Shown: piece after piece, positions 12,401 to 26,940 of the stretch
How the letters are laid out: each line of letters opens with the position of its first letter
Position numbering within the stretch: the first letter of the stretch is position 1
Assembly: GCA_030063045.1 (NCBI GenBank)
Contig: JAQSEB010000153.1
Location: 62,001-126,000 of the forward strand
Length of the DNA: 64,000 nt
Source: Pratylenchus scribneri
Lineage: Eukaryota > Nematoda > Chromadorea > Rhabditida > Pratylenchidae
Direction: 5' to 3'
The notes under the pieces: model-generated
Seen by the model: only the letters and a program-made list of their open reading frames with translations
Databases searched by the model: none
What the model was told of the DNA's origin: nothing
Made by a program: the position numbers and the translations under genes

Positions 12401-15400
12401 AAGAATAAAAATTTTAAAAATTCAAAGATTTTTCCAAAAATCCATTTTGCATAGCAATTTTTTGTCAAGGGCTGAATATGCATTTCCTTGCTTTGTCTCC
12501 GTCGGAAAATTTCTTGAAAATTTGAAATTTTTAAAAAATTCTTAGAAAATAATTATTTACAATTTCTGAAAAACCATAGTAGGATATAACAGAATATTAT
12601 TTATAAATACTATAAACAATGAAGAATAAAAATTTTAAAAATTCAAAGATTTTTCCAAAAATCCATTTTGCATAGCAATTTTTTGTCAAGGGCTGAATAT
12701 GCATTTCCTTGCTTTGTCTCCGTCGGAAAATTTCTTGAAAATTTGAAATTTTTAAAAAATTCTTAGAAAATAATTATTTCAAATTTCTGAAAAACCATAG
12801 TAGGATATAACAGAATATTATTTATAAATACTATAAACAATGAAGAATAAAAATTTTAAAAATTCAAAGATTTTTCCAAAAATCCATTTTGCATAGCATT
12901 TTTTTGTCCAGGGCTGAATATGCATTTCCTTGCTTTGTCTCCGTCGGAAAATTTCTTGAAAATTTGAAATTTTTAAAAAATTCTTAGAAAATAATTATTT
13001 AAAATTTCTGAAAAACCATAGTAGGATATAACAGAATATTATTTATAAATACTATAAACAATGAAGAATAAAAATTTTAAAAATTCAAAGATTTTTCCAA
13101 AAATCCATTTTGCATAGCAATTTTTTGTCCAGGGCTGAATATGCATTTCCTTGCTTTGTCTCCGTCGGAAAATTTCTTGAAAATTTGAAATTTTTAAAAA
13201 ATTCTTAGAAAATAATTATTTCAAATTTCTGAAAAACCATAGTAGGATATAACAGAATATTATTTATAAATACTATAAACAATGAAGAATAAAAATTTTA
13301 AAAATTCAAAGATTTTTCCAAAAATCCATTTTGCATAGCAATTTTTTGTCCAGGGCTGAATATGCATTTCCTTGCTTTGTCTCCGTCGGAAAATTTCTTG
13401 AAAATTTGAAATTTTTAAAAAATTCTTAGAAAATAATTATTTCAAATTTCTGAAAAACCATAGTAGGATATAACAGAATATTATTTATAAATACTATAAA
13501 CAATGAAGAATAAAAATTTTAAAAATTCAAAGATTTTTCCAAAAATCCATTTTTCATAGCAATTTTTTGTCCAGGGCTGAATATGCATTTCCTTGCTTTG
13601 TCTCCGTCGGAAATTTCTTGAAAATTTGAAATTTTTAAAAAATTCTTAGAAAATAATTATTTAAAATTTCTGAAAAACCATAGTAGGATATAACAGAATA
13701 TTATTTATAAATACTATAAACAATGAAGAATAAAAATTTTAAAAATTCAAAGATTTTTCCAAAAATCCATTTTGCATAGCAATTTTTTGTCAAGGGCTGA
13801 ATATGCATTTCCTTGCTTTGTCTCCGTCGGAAAATTTCTTGAAAATTTGAAATTTTTAAAAAATTCTTAGAAAATAATTATTTCAAATTTCTGAAAAACC
13901 ATAGTAGGATATAACAGAATATTATTTATAAATACTATAAACAATGAAGAATAAAAATTTTAAAAATTCAAAGATTTTTTCAAAAAACCATTTTGCATAG
14001 CAATTTTTTGTCCAGGGCTGAATATGCATTTCCTTGCTTTGTCTCCGTCGGAAAATTTCTTGAAAATTTGAAATTTTTAAAAAATTCTTAGAAAATAATT
14101 ATTTAAAATTTCTGAAAAACCATAGTAGGATATAACAGAATATTATTTATAAATACTATAAACAATGAAGAATAAAAATTTTAAAAATTCAAAGATTTTT
14201 CCAAAAATCCATTTTGCATAGCAATTTTTTGTCAAGGGCTGAATATGCATTTCCTTGCTTTGTCTCCGTCGGAAAATTTCTTGAAAATTTGAAATTTTTA
14301 AAAAATTCTTAGAAAATAATTATTTAAAATTTCTGAAAAACCATAGTAGGATATAACAGAATATTATTTATAAATACTATAAACAATGAAGAATAAAAAT
14401 TTTAAAAATTCAAAGATTTTTCCAAAAATCCATTTTGCATAGCAATTTTTTGTCAAGGGCTGAATATGCATTTCCTTGCTTTGTCTCCATCGGAAAATTT
14501 CTTGAAAATTTGAAATTTTTAAAAAATTCTTAGAAAATAATTTTTTCAAATTTCTGAAAAACCATAGTAGGATATAACAGAATATTATTTATAAATACTA
14601 TAAACAATGAAGAATAAAAATTTTAAAAATTCAAAGATTTTTCCAAAAATCCATTTTGCATAGCAATTTTTTGTCAAGGGCTGAATATGCATTTCCTTGC
14701 TTTGTCTCCGTCGGAAAATTTCTTGAAAATTTGAAATTTTTAAAAAATTCTTAGAAAATAATTATTTCAAATTTCTGAAAAACCATAGTAGGATATAACA
14801 GAATATTATTTATAAATACTATAAACAATGAAGAATAAAAATTTTAAAAATTCAAAGATTTTTCCAAAAATCCATTTTGCATAGCAATTTTTTGTCAAGG
14901 GCTGAATATGCATTTCCTTGCTTTGTCTCCGTCGGAAAATTTCTTGAAAATTTGAAATTTTTAAAAAATTCTTAGAAAATAATTATTTAAAATTTCTGAA
15001 AAACCATAGTAGGATATAACAGAATATTATTTATAAATACTATAAACAATGAAGAATAAAAATTTTAAAAATTCAAAGATTTTTCCAAAAATCCATTTTG
15101 CATAGCAATTTTTTGTCAAGGGCTGAATATGCATTTCCTTGCTTTGTCTCCGTCGGAAAATTTCTTGAAAATTTGAAATTTTTAAAAAATTCTTAGAAAA
15201 TAATTATTTCAAATTTCTGAAAAACCATAGTAGGATATAACAGAATATTATTTATAAATACTATAAACAATGAAGAATAAAAATTTTAAAAATTCAAAGA
15301 TTTTTCCAAAAATCCATTTTGCATAGCAATTTTTTGTCAAGGGCTGAATATGCATTTCCTTGCTTTGTCTCCGTCGGAAAATTTCTTGAAAATTTGAAAT

Positions 15401-18400
15401 TTTTAAAAAATTCTTAGAAAATAATTATTTCAAATTTCTGAAAAACCATAGTAGGATATAACAGAATATTATTTATAAATACTATAAACAATGAAGAATA
15501 AAAATTTTAAAAATTCAAAGATTTTTCCAAAAATCCATTTTGCATAGCAATTTTTTGTCCAGGGCTGAATATGCATTTCCTTGCTTTGTCTCCATCGGAA
15601 ATTTCTTGAAAATTTGAAATTTTTAAAAAATTCTTAGAAAATAATTATTTAAAATTTCTGAAAAACCATAGTAGGATATAACAGAATATTATTTATAAAT
15701 ACTATAAACAATGAAGAATAAAAATTTTAAAAATTCAAAGATTTTTCCAAAAATCCATTTTGCATAGCAATTTTTTGTCAAGGGCTGAATATGCATTTCC
15801 TTGCTTTGTCTCCGTCGGAAAATTTCTTGAAAATTTGAAATTTTTAAAAAATTCTTAGAAAATAATTATTTCAAATTTCTGAAAAACCATAGTAGGATAT
15901 AACAGAATATTATTTATAAATACTATAAACAATGAAGAATAAAAATTTTAAAAATTCAAAGATTTTTCCAAAAATCCATTTTGCATAGCAATTTTTTGTC
16001 CAGGGCTGAATATGCATTTCCTTGCTTTGTCTCCATCGGAAATTTCTTGAAAATTTGAAATTTTTAAAAAATTCTTAGAAAATAATTATTTAAAATTTCT
16101 GAAAAACCATAGTAGGATATAACAGAATATTATTTATAAATACTATAAACAATGAAGAATAAAAATTTTAAAAATTCAAAGATTTTTCCAAAAATCCATT
16201 TTGCATAGCAATTTTTTGTCAAGGGCTGAATATGCATTTCCTTGCTTTGTCTCCGTCGGAAAATTTCTTGAAAATTTGAAATTTTTAAAAAATTCTTAGA
16301 AAATAATTATTTAAAATTTCTGAAAAACCATAGTAGGATATAACAGAATATTATTTATAAATACTATAAACAATGAAGAATAAAAATTTTAAAAATTCAA
16401 AGATTTTTCCAAAAATCCATTTTGCATAGCAATTTTTTGTCAAGGGCTGAATATGCATTTCCTTGCTTTGTCTCCGTCGGAAAATTTCTTGAAAATTTGA
16501 AATTTTTAAAAAATTCTTAGAAAATAATTATTTAAAATTTCTGAAAAACCATAGTAGGATATAACAGAATATTATTTATAAATACTATAAACAATGAAGA
16601 ATAAAAATTTTAAAAATTCAAAGATTTTTCCAAAAATCCATTTTGCATAGCAATTTTTTGTCAAGGGCTGAATATGCATTTCCTTGCTTTGTCTCCGTCG
16701 GAAAATTTCTTGAAAATTTGAAATTTTTAAAAAATTCTTAGAAAATAATTATTTCAAATTTCTGAAAAACCATAGTAGGATATAACAGAATATTATTTAT
16801 AAATACTATAAACAATGAAGAATAAAAATTTTAAAAATTCAAAGATTTTTCCAAAAATCCATTTTGCATAGCATTTTTTTGTCCAGGGCTGAATATGCAT
16901 TTCCTTGCTTTGTCTCCGTCGGAAAATTTCTTGAAAATTTGAAATTTTTAAAAAATTCTTAGAAAATAATTATTTAAAATTTCTGAAAAACCATAGTAGG
17001 ATATAACAGAATATTATTTATAAATACTATAAACAATGAAGAATAAAAATTTTAAAAATTCAAAGATTTTTCCAAAAATCCATTTTGCATAGCAATTTTT
17101 TGTCCAGGGCTGAATATGCATTTCCTTGCTTTGTCTCCGTCGGAAAATTTCTTGAAAATTTGAAATTTTTAAAAAATTCTTAGAAAATAATTATTTAAAA
17201 TTTCTGAAAAACCATAGTAGGATATAACAGAATATTATTTATAAATACTATAAACAATGAAGAATAAAAATTTTAGAAATTCAAAGATTTTTCCAAAAAT
17301 CCATTTTGCATAGCAATTTTTTGTCCAAGGCTGAATATGCATTTCCTTGCTTTGTCTCCGTCGGAAAATTTCTTGAAAATTTGAAATTTTTAAAAAATTC
17401 TTAGAAAATAATTATTTCAAATTTCTGAAAAACCATAGTAGGATATAACAGAATATTATTTATAAATACTATAAACAATGAAGAATAAAAATTTTAAAAA
17501 TTCAAAGATTTTTTCAAAAAACCATTTTGCATAGCAATTTTTTGTCCAGGGCTGAATATGCATTTCCTTGCTTTGTCTCCGTCGGAAAATTTCTTGAAAA
17601 TTTGAAATTTTTAAAAAATTCTTAGAAAATAATTATTTAAAATTTCTGAAAAACCATAGTAGGATATAACAGAATATTATTTATAAATACTATAAACAAT
17701 GAAGAATAAAAATTTTAAAAATTCAAAGATTTTTCCAAAAATCCATTTTGCATAGCAATTTTTTGTCCAGGGCTGAATATGCATTTCCTTGCTTTGTCTC
17801 CGTCGGAAAATTTCTTGAAAATTTGAAATTTTTAAAAAATTCTTAGAAAATAATTATTTAAAATTTCTGAAAAACCATAGTAGGATATAACAGAATATTA
17901 TTTATAAATACTATAAACAATGAAGAATAAAAATTTTAAAAATTCAAAGATTTTTCCAAAAATCCATTTTGCATAGCAATTTTTTGTCAAGGGCTGAATA
18001 TGCATTTCCTTGCTTTGTCTCCGTCGGAAATTTCTTGAAAATTTGAAATTTTTAAAAAATTCTTAGAAAATAATTATTTAAAATTTCTGAAAAACCATAG
18101 TAGGATATAACAGAATATTATTTATAAATACTATAAACAATGAAGAATAAAAATTTTAAAAATTCAAAGATTTTTCCAAAAATCCATTTTGCATAGCAAT
18201 TTTTTGTCAAGGGCTGAATATGCATTTCCTTGCTTTGTCTCCGTCGGAAAATTTCTTGAAAATTTGAAATTTTTAAAAAATTCTTAGAAAATAATTATTT
18301 AAAATTTCTGAAAAACCATAGTAGGATATAACAGAATATTATTTATAAATACTATAAACAATGAAGAATAAAAATTTTAAAAATTCAAAGATTTTTCCAA

Positions 18401-21399
18401 AAATCCATTTTGCATAGCATTTTTTTGTCCAGGGCTGAATATGCATTTCCTTGCTTTGTCTCCGTCGGAAAATTTCTTGAAAATTTGAAATTTTTAAAAA
18501 ATTCTTAGAAAATAATTATTTAAAATTTCTGAAAAACCATAGTAGGATATAACAGAATATTATTTATAAATACTATAAACAATGAAGAATAAAAATTTTA
18601 AAAATTCAAAGATTTTTTCAAAAAACCATTTTGCATAGCAATTTTTTGTCCAGGGCTGAATATGCATTTCCTTGCTTTGTCTCCGTCGGAAAATTTCTTG
18701 AAAATTTGAAATTTTTAAAAAATTCTTAGAAAATAATTATTTAAAATTTCTGAAAAACCATAGTAGGATATAACAGAATATTATTTATAAATACTATAAA
18801 CAATGAAGAATAAAAATTTTAAAAATTCAAAGATTTTTCCAAAAATCCATTATGCATAGCAATTTTTTGTCCAGGGCTGAATATGCATTTCCTTGCTTTG
18901 TCTCCGTCGGAAAATTTCTTGAAAATTTGAAATTTTTAAAAAATTCTTAGAAAATAATTATTTAAAATTTCTGAAAAACCATAGTAGGATATAACAGAAT
19001 ATTATTTATAAATACTATAAACAATGAAGAATAAAAATTTTAAAAATTCAAAGATTTTTTCAAAAAACCATTTTGCATAGCAATTTTTTGTCCAGGGCTG
19101 AATATGCATTTCCTTGCTTTGTCTCCGTCGGAAAATTTCTTGAAAATTTGAAATTTTTAAAAAATTCTTAGAAAATAATTATTTAAAATTTCTGAAAAAC
19201 CATAGTAGGATATAACAGAATATTATTTATAAATACTATAAACAATGAAGAATAAAAATTTTAAAAATTCAAAGATTTTTCCAAAAATCCATTTTGCATA
19301 GCAATTTTTTGTCCAGGGCTGAATATGCATTTCCTTGCTTTGTCTCCGTCGGAAAATTTCTTGAAAATTTGAAATTTTTAAAAAATTCTTAGAAAATAAT
19401 TATTTAAAATTTCTGAAAAACCATAGTAGGATATAACAGAATATTATTTATAAATACTATAAACAATGAAGAATAAAAATTTTAAAAATTCAAAGATTTT
19501 TCCAAAAATCCATTTTGCATAGCAATTTTTTGTCAAGGGCTGAATATGCATTTCCTTGCTTTGTCTCCGTCGGAAAATTTCTTGAAAATTTGAAATTTTT
19601 AAAAAATTCTTAGAAAATAATTATTTAAAATTTCTGAAAAACCATAGAAGGACGTCTAAGTATATTATCTATATATTCTATAAACAATGGAGAATAAAAA
19701 TTTTAAAAATTCAAAGATTTTTCCAAAAAACCATTTTGCATAGCAATTTTTTGTCCAGGGCTGAATATGCATTTCCTTGCTTTGTCTCCGTCGGAAAATT
19801 TCTTGAAAATTTGAAATTTTTAAAAAATTCTTAGAAAATAATTATTTAAAATTTCTGAAAAACCATAGTAGGATATAACAGAATATTATTTATAAATACT
19901 ATAAACAATGAAGAATAAAAATTTTAAAAATTCAAAGATTTTTCCAAAAATCCATTTTGCATAGCAATTTTTTGTCAAGGGCTGAATATGCATTTCCTTG
20001 CTTTGTCTCCGTCGGAAATTTCTTGAAAATTTGAAATTTTTAAAAAATTCTTAGAAAATAATTATTTAAAATTTCTGAAAAACCATAGTAGGATATAACA
20101 GAATATTATTTATAAATACTATAAACAATGAAGAATAAAAATTTTAAAAATTCAAAGATTTTTTCAAAAAACCATTTTGCATAGCAATTTTTTGTCCAGG
20201 GCTGAATATGCATTTCCTTGCTTTGTCTCCGTCGGAAAATTTCTTGAAAATTTGAAATTTTTAAAAAATTCTTAGAAAATAATTATTTAAAATTTCTGAA
20301 AAACCATAGTAGGATATAACAGAATATTATTTATAAATACTATAAACAATGAAGAATAAAAATTTTAAAAATTCAAAGATTTTTCCAAAAATCCATTTTG
20401 CATAGCAATTTTTTGTCAAGGGCTGAATATGCATTTCCTTGCTTTGTCTCCGTCGGAAAATTTCTTGAAAATTTGAAATTTTTAAAAAATTCTTAGAAAA
20501 TAATTATTTCAAATTTCTGAAAAACCATAGTAGGATATAACAGAATATTATTTATAAATACTATAAACAATGAAGAATAAAAATTTTAAAAATTCAAAGA
20601 TTTTTCCAAAAATCCATTTTGCATAGCAATTTTTTGTCAAGGGCTGAATATGCATTTCATTGCTTTGTCTCCGTCGGAAAATTACTTGAAAATTTGAAAT
20701 TTTTAAAAAATTCTTAGAAAATAATTATTTCAAATTTCTGAAAAACCATAGTAGGATATAACAGAATATTATTTATAAATACTATAAACAATGAAGAATA
20801 AAAATTTTAAAAATTCAAAGATTTTTCCAAAAATCCATTTTGCATAGCAATTTTTTGTCCAGGGCTGAATATGCATTTCCTTGCTTTGTCTCCATCGGAA
20901 ATTTCTTGAAAATTTGAAATTTTTAAAAAATTCTTAGAAAATAATTATTTAAAATTTCTGAAAAACCATAGTAGGATATAACAGAATATTATTTATAAAT
21001 ACTATAAACAATGAAGAATAAAAATTTTAAAAATTCAAAGATTTTTCCAAAAATCCATTTTGCATAGCAATTTTTTGTCAAGGGCTGAATATGCATTTCC
21101 TTGCTTTGTCTCCGTCGGAAAATTTCTTGAAAATTTGAAATTTTTAAAAAATTCTTAGAAAATAATTATTTAAAATTTCTGAAAAACCATAGTAGGATAT
21201 AACAGAATATTATTTATAAATACTCTAAACAATGAAGAATAAAAATTTTAAAAATTCAAAGATTTTTCCAAAAAACCATTTTGCATAGCAATTTTTTGTC
21301 CAGGGCTGAATATGCATTTCCTTGCTTTGTCTCCGTCGGAAAATTTCTTGAAAATTTGAAATTTTTAAAAAATTTTTAGAAAATAATTATTTAAAATTT

Positions 21400-24300
21400 C
21401 TGAAAAAACATAGTAGGATATAACAGAATATTATTTATAAATACTATAAACAATGAAGAATAAAAATTTTAAAAATTCAAAGATTTTTTCAAAAAACCAT
21501 TTTGCATAGCAATTTTTTGTCCAGGGCTGAATATGCATTTCCTTGCTTTGTCTCCGTCGGAAAATTTCTTGAAAATTTGAAATTTTTAAAAAATTCTTAG
21601 AAAATAATTATTTAAAATTTCTGAAAAACCATAGTAGGATATAACAGAATATTATTTATAAATACTATAAACAATGAAGAATAAAAATTTTAAAAATTCA
21701 AAGATTTTTCCAAAAATCCATTTTGCATAGCAATTTTTTGTCAAGGGCTGAATATGCATTTCCTTGCTTTGTCTCCGTCGGAAAATTTCTTGAAAATTTG
21801 AAATTTTTAAAAAATTCTTAGAAAATAATTATTTCAAATTTCTGAAAAACCATAGTAGGATATAACAGAATATTATTTATAAATACTATAAACAATGAAG
21901 AATAAAAATTTTAAAAATTCAAAGATTTTTCCAAAAATCCATTTTGCATAGCAATTTTTTGTCAAGGGCTGAATATGCATTTCATTGCTTTGTCTCCGTC
22001 GGAAAATTTCTTGAAAATTTGAAATTTTTAAAAAATTCTTAGAAAATAATTATTTCAAATTTCTGAAAAACCATAGTAGGATATAACAGAATATTATTTA
22101 TAAATACTATAAACAATGAAGAATAAAAATTTTAAAAATTCAAAGATTTTTCCAAAAATCCATTTTGCATAGCAATTTTTTGTCCAGGGCTGAATATGCA
22201 TTTCCTTGCTTTGTCTCCATCGGAAATTTCTTGAAAATTTGAAATTTTTAAAAAATTCTTAGAAAATAATTATTTAAAATTTCTGAAAAACCATAGTAGG
22301 ATATAACAGAATATTATTTATAAATACTATAAACAATGAAGAATAAAAATTTTAAAAATTCAAAGATTTTTCCAAAAATCCATTTTGCATAGCAATTTTT
22401 TGTCAAGGGCTGAATATGCATTTCCTTGCTTTGTCTCCGTCGGAAAATTTCTTGAAAATTTGAAATTTTTAAAAAATTCTTAGAAAATAATTATTTAAAA
22501 TTTCTGAAAAACCATAGTAGGATATAACAGAATATTATTTATAAATACTCTAAACAATGAAGAATAAAAATTTTAAAAATTCAAAGATTTTTCCAAAAAA
22601 CCATTTTGCATAGCAATTTTTTGTCCAGGGCTGAATATGCATTTCCTTGCTTTGTCTCCGTCGGAAAATTTCTTGAAAATTTGAAATTTTTAAAAAATTC
22701 TTAGAAAATAATTATTTCAAATTTCTGAAAAACCATAGTAGGATATAACAGAATATTATTTATAAATACTATAAACAATGAAGAATAAAAATTTTAAAAA
22801 TTCAAAGATTTTTCCAAAAATCCATTTTGCATAGCAATTTTTTGTCAAGGGCTGAATATGCATTTCATTGCTTTGTCTCCGTCGGAAAATTTCTTGAAAA
22901 TTTGAAATTTTTAAAAAATTCTTAGAAAATAATTATTTCAAATTTCTGAAAAACCATAGTAGGATATAACAGAATATTATTTATAAATACTATAAACAAT
23001 GAAGAATAAAAATTTTAAAAATTCAAAGATTTTTCCAAAAATCCATTTTGCATAGCAATTTTTTGTCCAGGGCTGAATATGCATTTCCTTGCTTTGTCTC
23101 CATCGGAAATTTCTTGAAAATTTGAAATTTTTAAAAAATTCTTAGAAAATAATTATTTAAAATTTCTGAAAAACCATAGTAGGATATAACAGAATATTAT
23201 TTATAAATACTATAAACAATGAAGAATAAAAATTTTAAAAATTCAAAGATTTTTCCAAAAATCCATTTTGCATAGCAATTTTTTGTCAAGGGCTGAATAT
23301 GCATTTCCTTGCTTTGTCTCCGTCGGAAAATTTCTTGAAAATTTGAAATTTTTAAAAAATTCTTAGAAAATAATTATTTAAAATTTCTGAAAAACCATAG
23401 TAGGATATAACAGAATATTATTTATAAATACTCTAAACAATGAAGAATAAAAATTTTAAAAATTCAAAGATTTTTCCAAAAAACCATTTTGCATAGCAAT
23501 TTTTTGTCCAGGGCTGAATATGCATTTCCTTGCTTTGTCTCCGTCGGAAAATTTCTTGAAAATTTGAAATTTTTAAAAAATTTTTAGAAAATAATTATTT
23601 AAAATTTCTGAAAAACCATAGTAGGATATAACAGAATATTATTTATAAATACTATAAACAATGAAGAATAAAAATTTTAAAAATTCAAAGATTTTTCCAA
23701 AAATCCATTTTGCATAGCAATTTTTTGTCCAGGGCTGAATATGCATTTCCTTGCTTTGTCTCCGTCGGAAAATTTCTTGAAAATTTGAAATTTTTAAGAA
23801 ATTCTTAGAAAATAATTATTTAAAATTTCTGAAAAACCATAGTAGGATATAACAGAATATTATTTATAAATACTATAAACAATGAAGAATAAAAATTTTA
23901 AAAATTCAAAGATTTTTCCAAAAATCCATTTTGCATAGCAATTTTTTGTCCAGGGCTGAATATGCATTTCCTTGCTTTGTCTCCGTCGGAAAATTTCTTG
24001 ACAATTTGAAATTTTTAAAAAATTTTTAGAAAATAATTATTTAAAATTTCTGAAAAACCATAGTAGGACGTCTAAGTATATTATCTATATATTCTATAAA
24101 CAATGGAGAATAAAAATTTTAAAAATTCAAAGATTTTTCCAAAAATCCATTTTGCATAGCAATTTTTTGTCCAGGGCTGAATATGCATTTCCTTGCTTTG
24201 TCTCCGTCGGAAAATTTCTTGAAAATTTGAAATTTTTAAAAAATTCTTAGAAAATAATTATTTAAAATTTCTGAAAAACCATAGTAGGATATAACAGAAT

Positions 24301-26940
24301 ATTATTTATAAATACTATAAACAATGAAGAATAAAAATTTTAAAAATTCAAAGATTTTTCCAAAAATCCATTTTGCATAGCAATTTTTTGTCAAGGGCTG
24401 AATATGCATTTCCTTGCTTTGTCTCCGTCGGAAAATTTCTTGAAAATTTGAAATTTTTAAAAAATTCTTAGAAAATAATTATTTCAAATTTCTGAAAAAC
24501 CATAGTAGGATATAACAGAATATTATTTATAAATACTATAAACAATGAAGAATAAAAATTTTAAAAATTCAAAGATTTTTCCAAAAATCCATTTTGCATA
24601 GCAATTTTTTGTCAAGGGCTGAATATGCATTTCATTGCTTTGTCTCCGTCGGAAAATTTCTTGAAAATTTGAAATTTTTAAAAAATTCTTAGAAAATAAT
24701 TATTTCAAATTTCTGAAAAACCATAGTAGGATATAACAGAATATTATTTATAAATACTATAAACAATGAAGAATAAAAATTTTAAAAATTCAAAGATTTT
24801 TCCAAAAATCCATTTTGCATAGCAATTTTTTGTCCAGGGCTGAATATGCATTTCCTTGCTTTGTCTCCATCGGAAATTTCTTGAAAATTTGAAATTTTTA
24901 AAAAATTCTTAGAAAATAATTATTTAAAATTTCTGAAAAACCATAGTAGGATATAACAGAATATTATTTATAAATACTATAAACAATGAAGAATAAAAAT
25001 TTTAAAAATTCAAAGATTTTTCCAAAAATCCATTTTGCATAGCAATTTTTTGTCAAGGGCTGAATATGCATTTCCTTGCTTTGTCTCCGTCGGAAAATTT
25101 CTTGAAAATTTGAAATTTTTAAAAAATTCTTAGAAAATAATTATTTAAAATTTCTGAAAAACCATAGTAGGATATAACAGAATATTATTTATAAATACTC
25201 TAAACAATGAAGAATAAAAATTTTAAAAATTCAAAGATTTTTCCAAAAAACCATTTTGCATAGCAATTTTTTGTCCAGGGCTGAATATGCATTTCCTTGC
25301 TTTGTCTCCGTCGGAAAATTTCTTGAAAATTTGAAATTTTTAAAAAATTCTTAGAAAATAATTATTTCAAATTTCTGAAAAACCATAGTAGGATATAACA
25401 GAATATTATTTATAAATACTATAAACAATGAAGAATAAAAATTTTAAAAATTCAAAGATTTTTCCAAAAATCCATTTTGCATAGCAATTTTTTGTCAAGG
25501 GCTGAATATGCATTTCATTGCTTTGTCTCCGTCGGAAAATTTCTTGAAAATTTGAAATTTTTAAAAAATTCTTAGAAAATAATTATTTCAAATTTCTGAA
25601 AAACCATAGTAGGATATAACAGAATATTATTTATAAATACTATAAACAATGAAGAATAAAAATTTTAAAAATTCAAAGATTTTTCCAAAAATCCATTTTG
25701 CATAGCAATTTTTTGTCCAGGGCTGAATATGCATTTCCTTGCTTTGTCTCCATCGGAAATTTCTTGAAAATTTGAAATTTTTAAAAAATTCTTAGAAAAT
25801 AATTATTTAAAATTTCTGAAAAACCATAGTAGGATATAACAGAATATTATTTATAAATACTATAAACAATGAAGAATAAAAATTTTAAAAATTCAAAGAT
25901 TTTTCCAAAAATCCATTTTGCATAGCAATTTTTTGTCAAGGGCTGAATATGCATTTCCTTGCTTTGTCTCCGTCGGAAAATTTCTTGAAAATTTGAAATT
26001 TTTAAAAAATTCTTAGAAAATAATTATTTAAAATTTCTGAAAAACCATAGTAGGATATAACAGAATATTATTTATAAATACTCTAAACAATGAAGAATAA
26101 AAATTTTAAAAATTCAAAGATTTTTCCAAAAAACCATTTTGCATAGCAATTTTTTGTCCAGGGCTGAATATGCATTTCCTTGCTTTGTCTCCGTCGGAAA
26201 ATTTCTTGAAAATTTGAAATTTTTAAAAAATTTTTAGAAAATAATTATTTAAAATTTCTGAAAAACCATAGTAGGATATAACAGAATATTATTTATAAAT
26301 ACTATAAACAATGAAGAATAAAAATTTTAAAAATTCAAAGATTTTTCCAAAAATCCATTTTGCATAGCAATTTTTTGTCCAGGGCTGAATATGCATTTCC
26401 TTGCTTTGTCTCCGTCGGAAAATTTCTTGAAAATTTGAAATTTTTAAGAAATTCTTAGAAAATAATTATTTAAAATTTCTGAAAAACCATAGTAGGATAT
26501 AACAGAATATTATTTATAAATACTATAAACAATGAAGAATAAAAATTTTAAAAATTCAAAGATTTTTCCAAAAATCCATTTTGCATAGCAATTTTTTGTC
26601 CAGGGCTGAATATGCATTTCCTTGCTTTGTCTCCGTCGGAAAATTTCTTGACAATTTGAAATTTTTAAAAAATTTTTAGAAAATAATTATTTAAAATTTC
26701 TGAAAAACCATAGTAGGACGTCTAAGTATATTATCTATATATTCTATAAACAATGGAGAATAAAAATTTTAAAAATTCAAAGATTTTTCCAAAAATCCAT
26801 TTTGCATAGCAATTTTTTGTCCAGGGCTGAATATGCATTTCCTTGCTTTGTCTCCGTCGGAAAATTTCTTGAAAATTTGAAATTTTTAAAAAATTCTTAG
26901 AAAATAATTATTTAAAATTTCTGAAAAACCATAGTAGGAC
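21400..26940 (+). repeat. Satellite higher-order repeat, 12-mer (2650 bp)
   Basis: Several markers repeat at 2650 bp, that is 12 monomers of which two are 220 bp. TTTCATTGC is at 21983 and 24633, and again at 22866 and 25516. The GACGTC box is at 24067 and 26717. TACTCTAAAC is at about 23431 and 26081. Order and spacing of the variants are conserved between the two copies. Confidence 0.82.

Noticed and set aside
14364..14549. Minus-strand open frame of 61 codons within the satellite
   Set aside because: It spans less than one monomer, appears only because a single substitution removes a stop, and is absent from other monomers.
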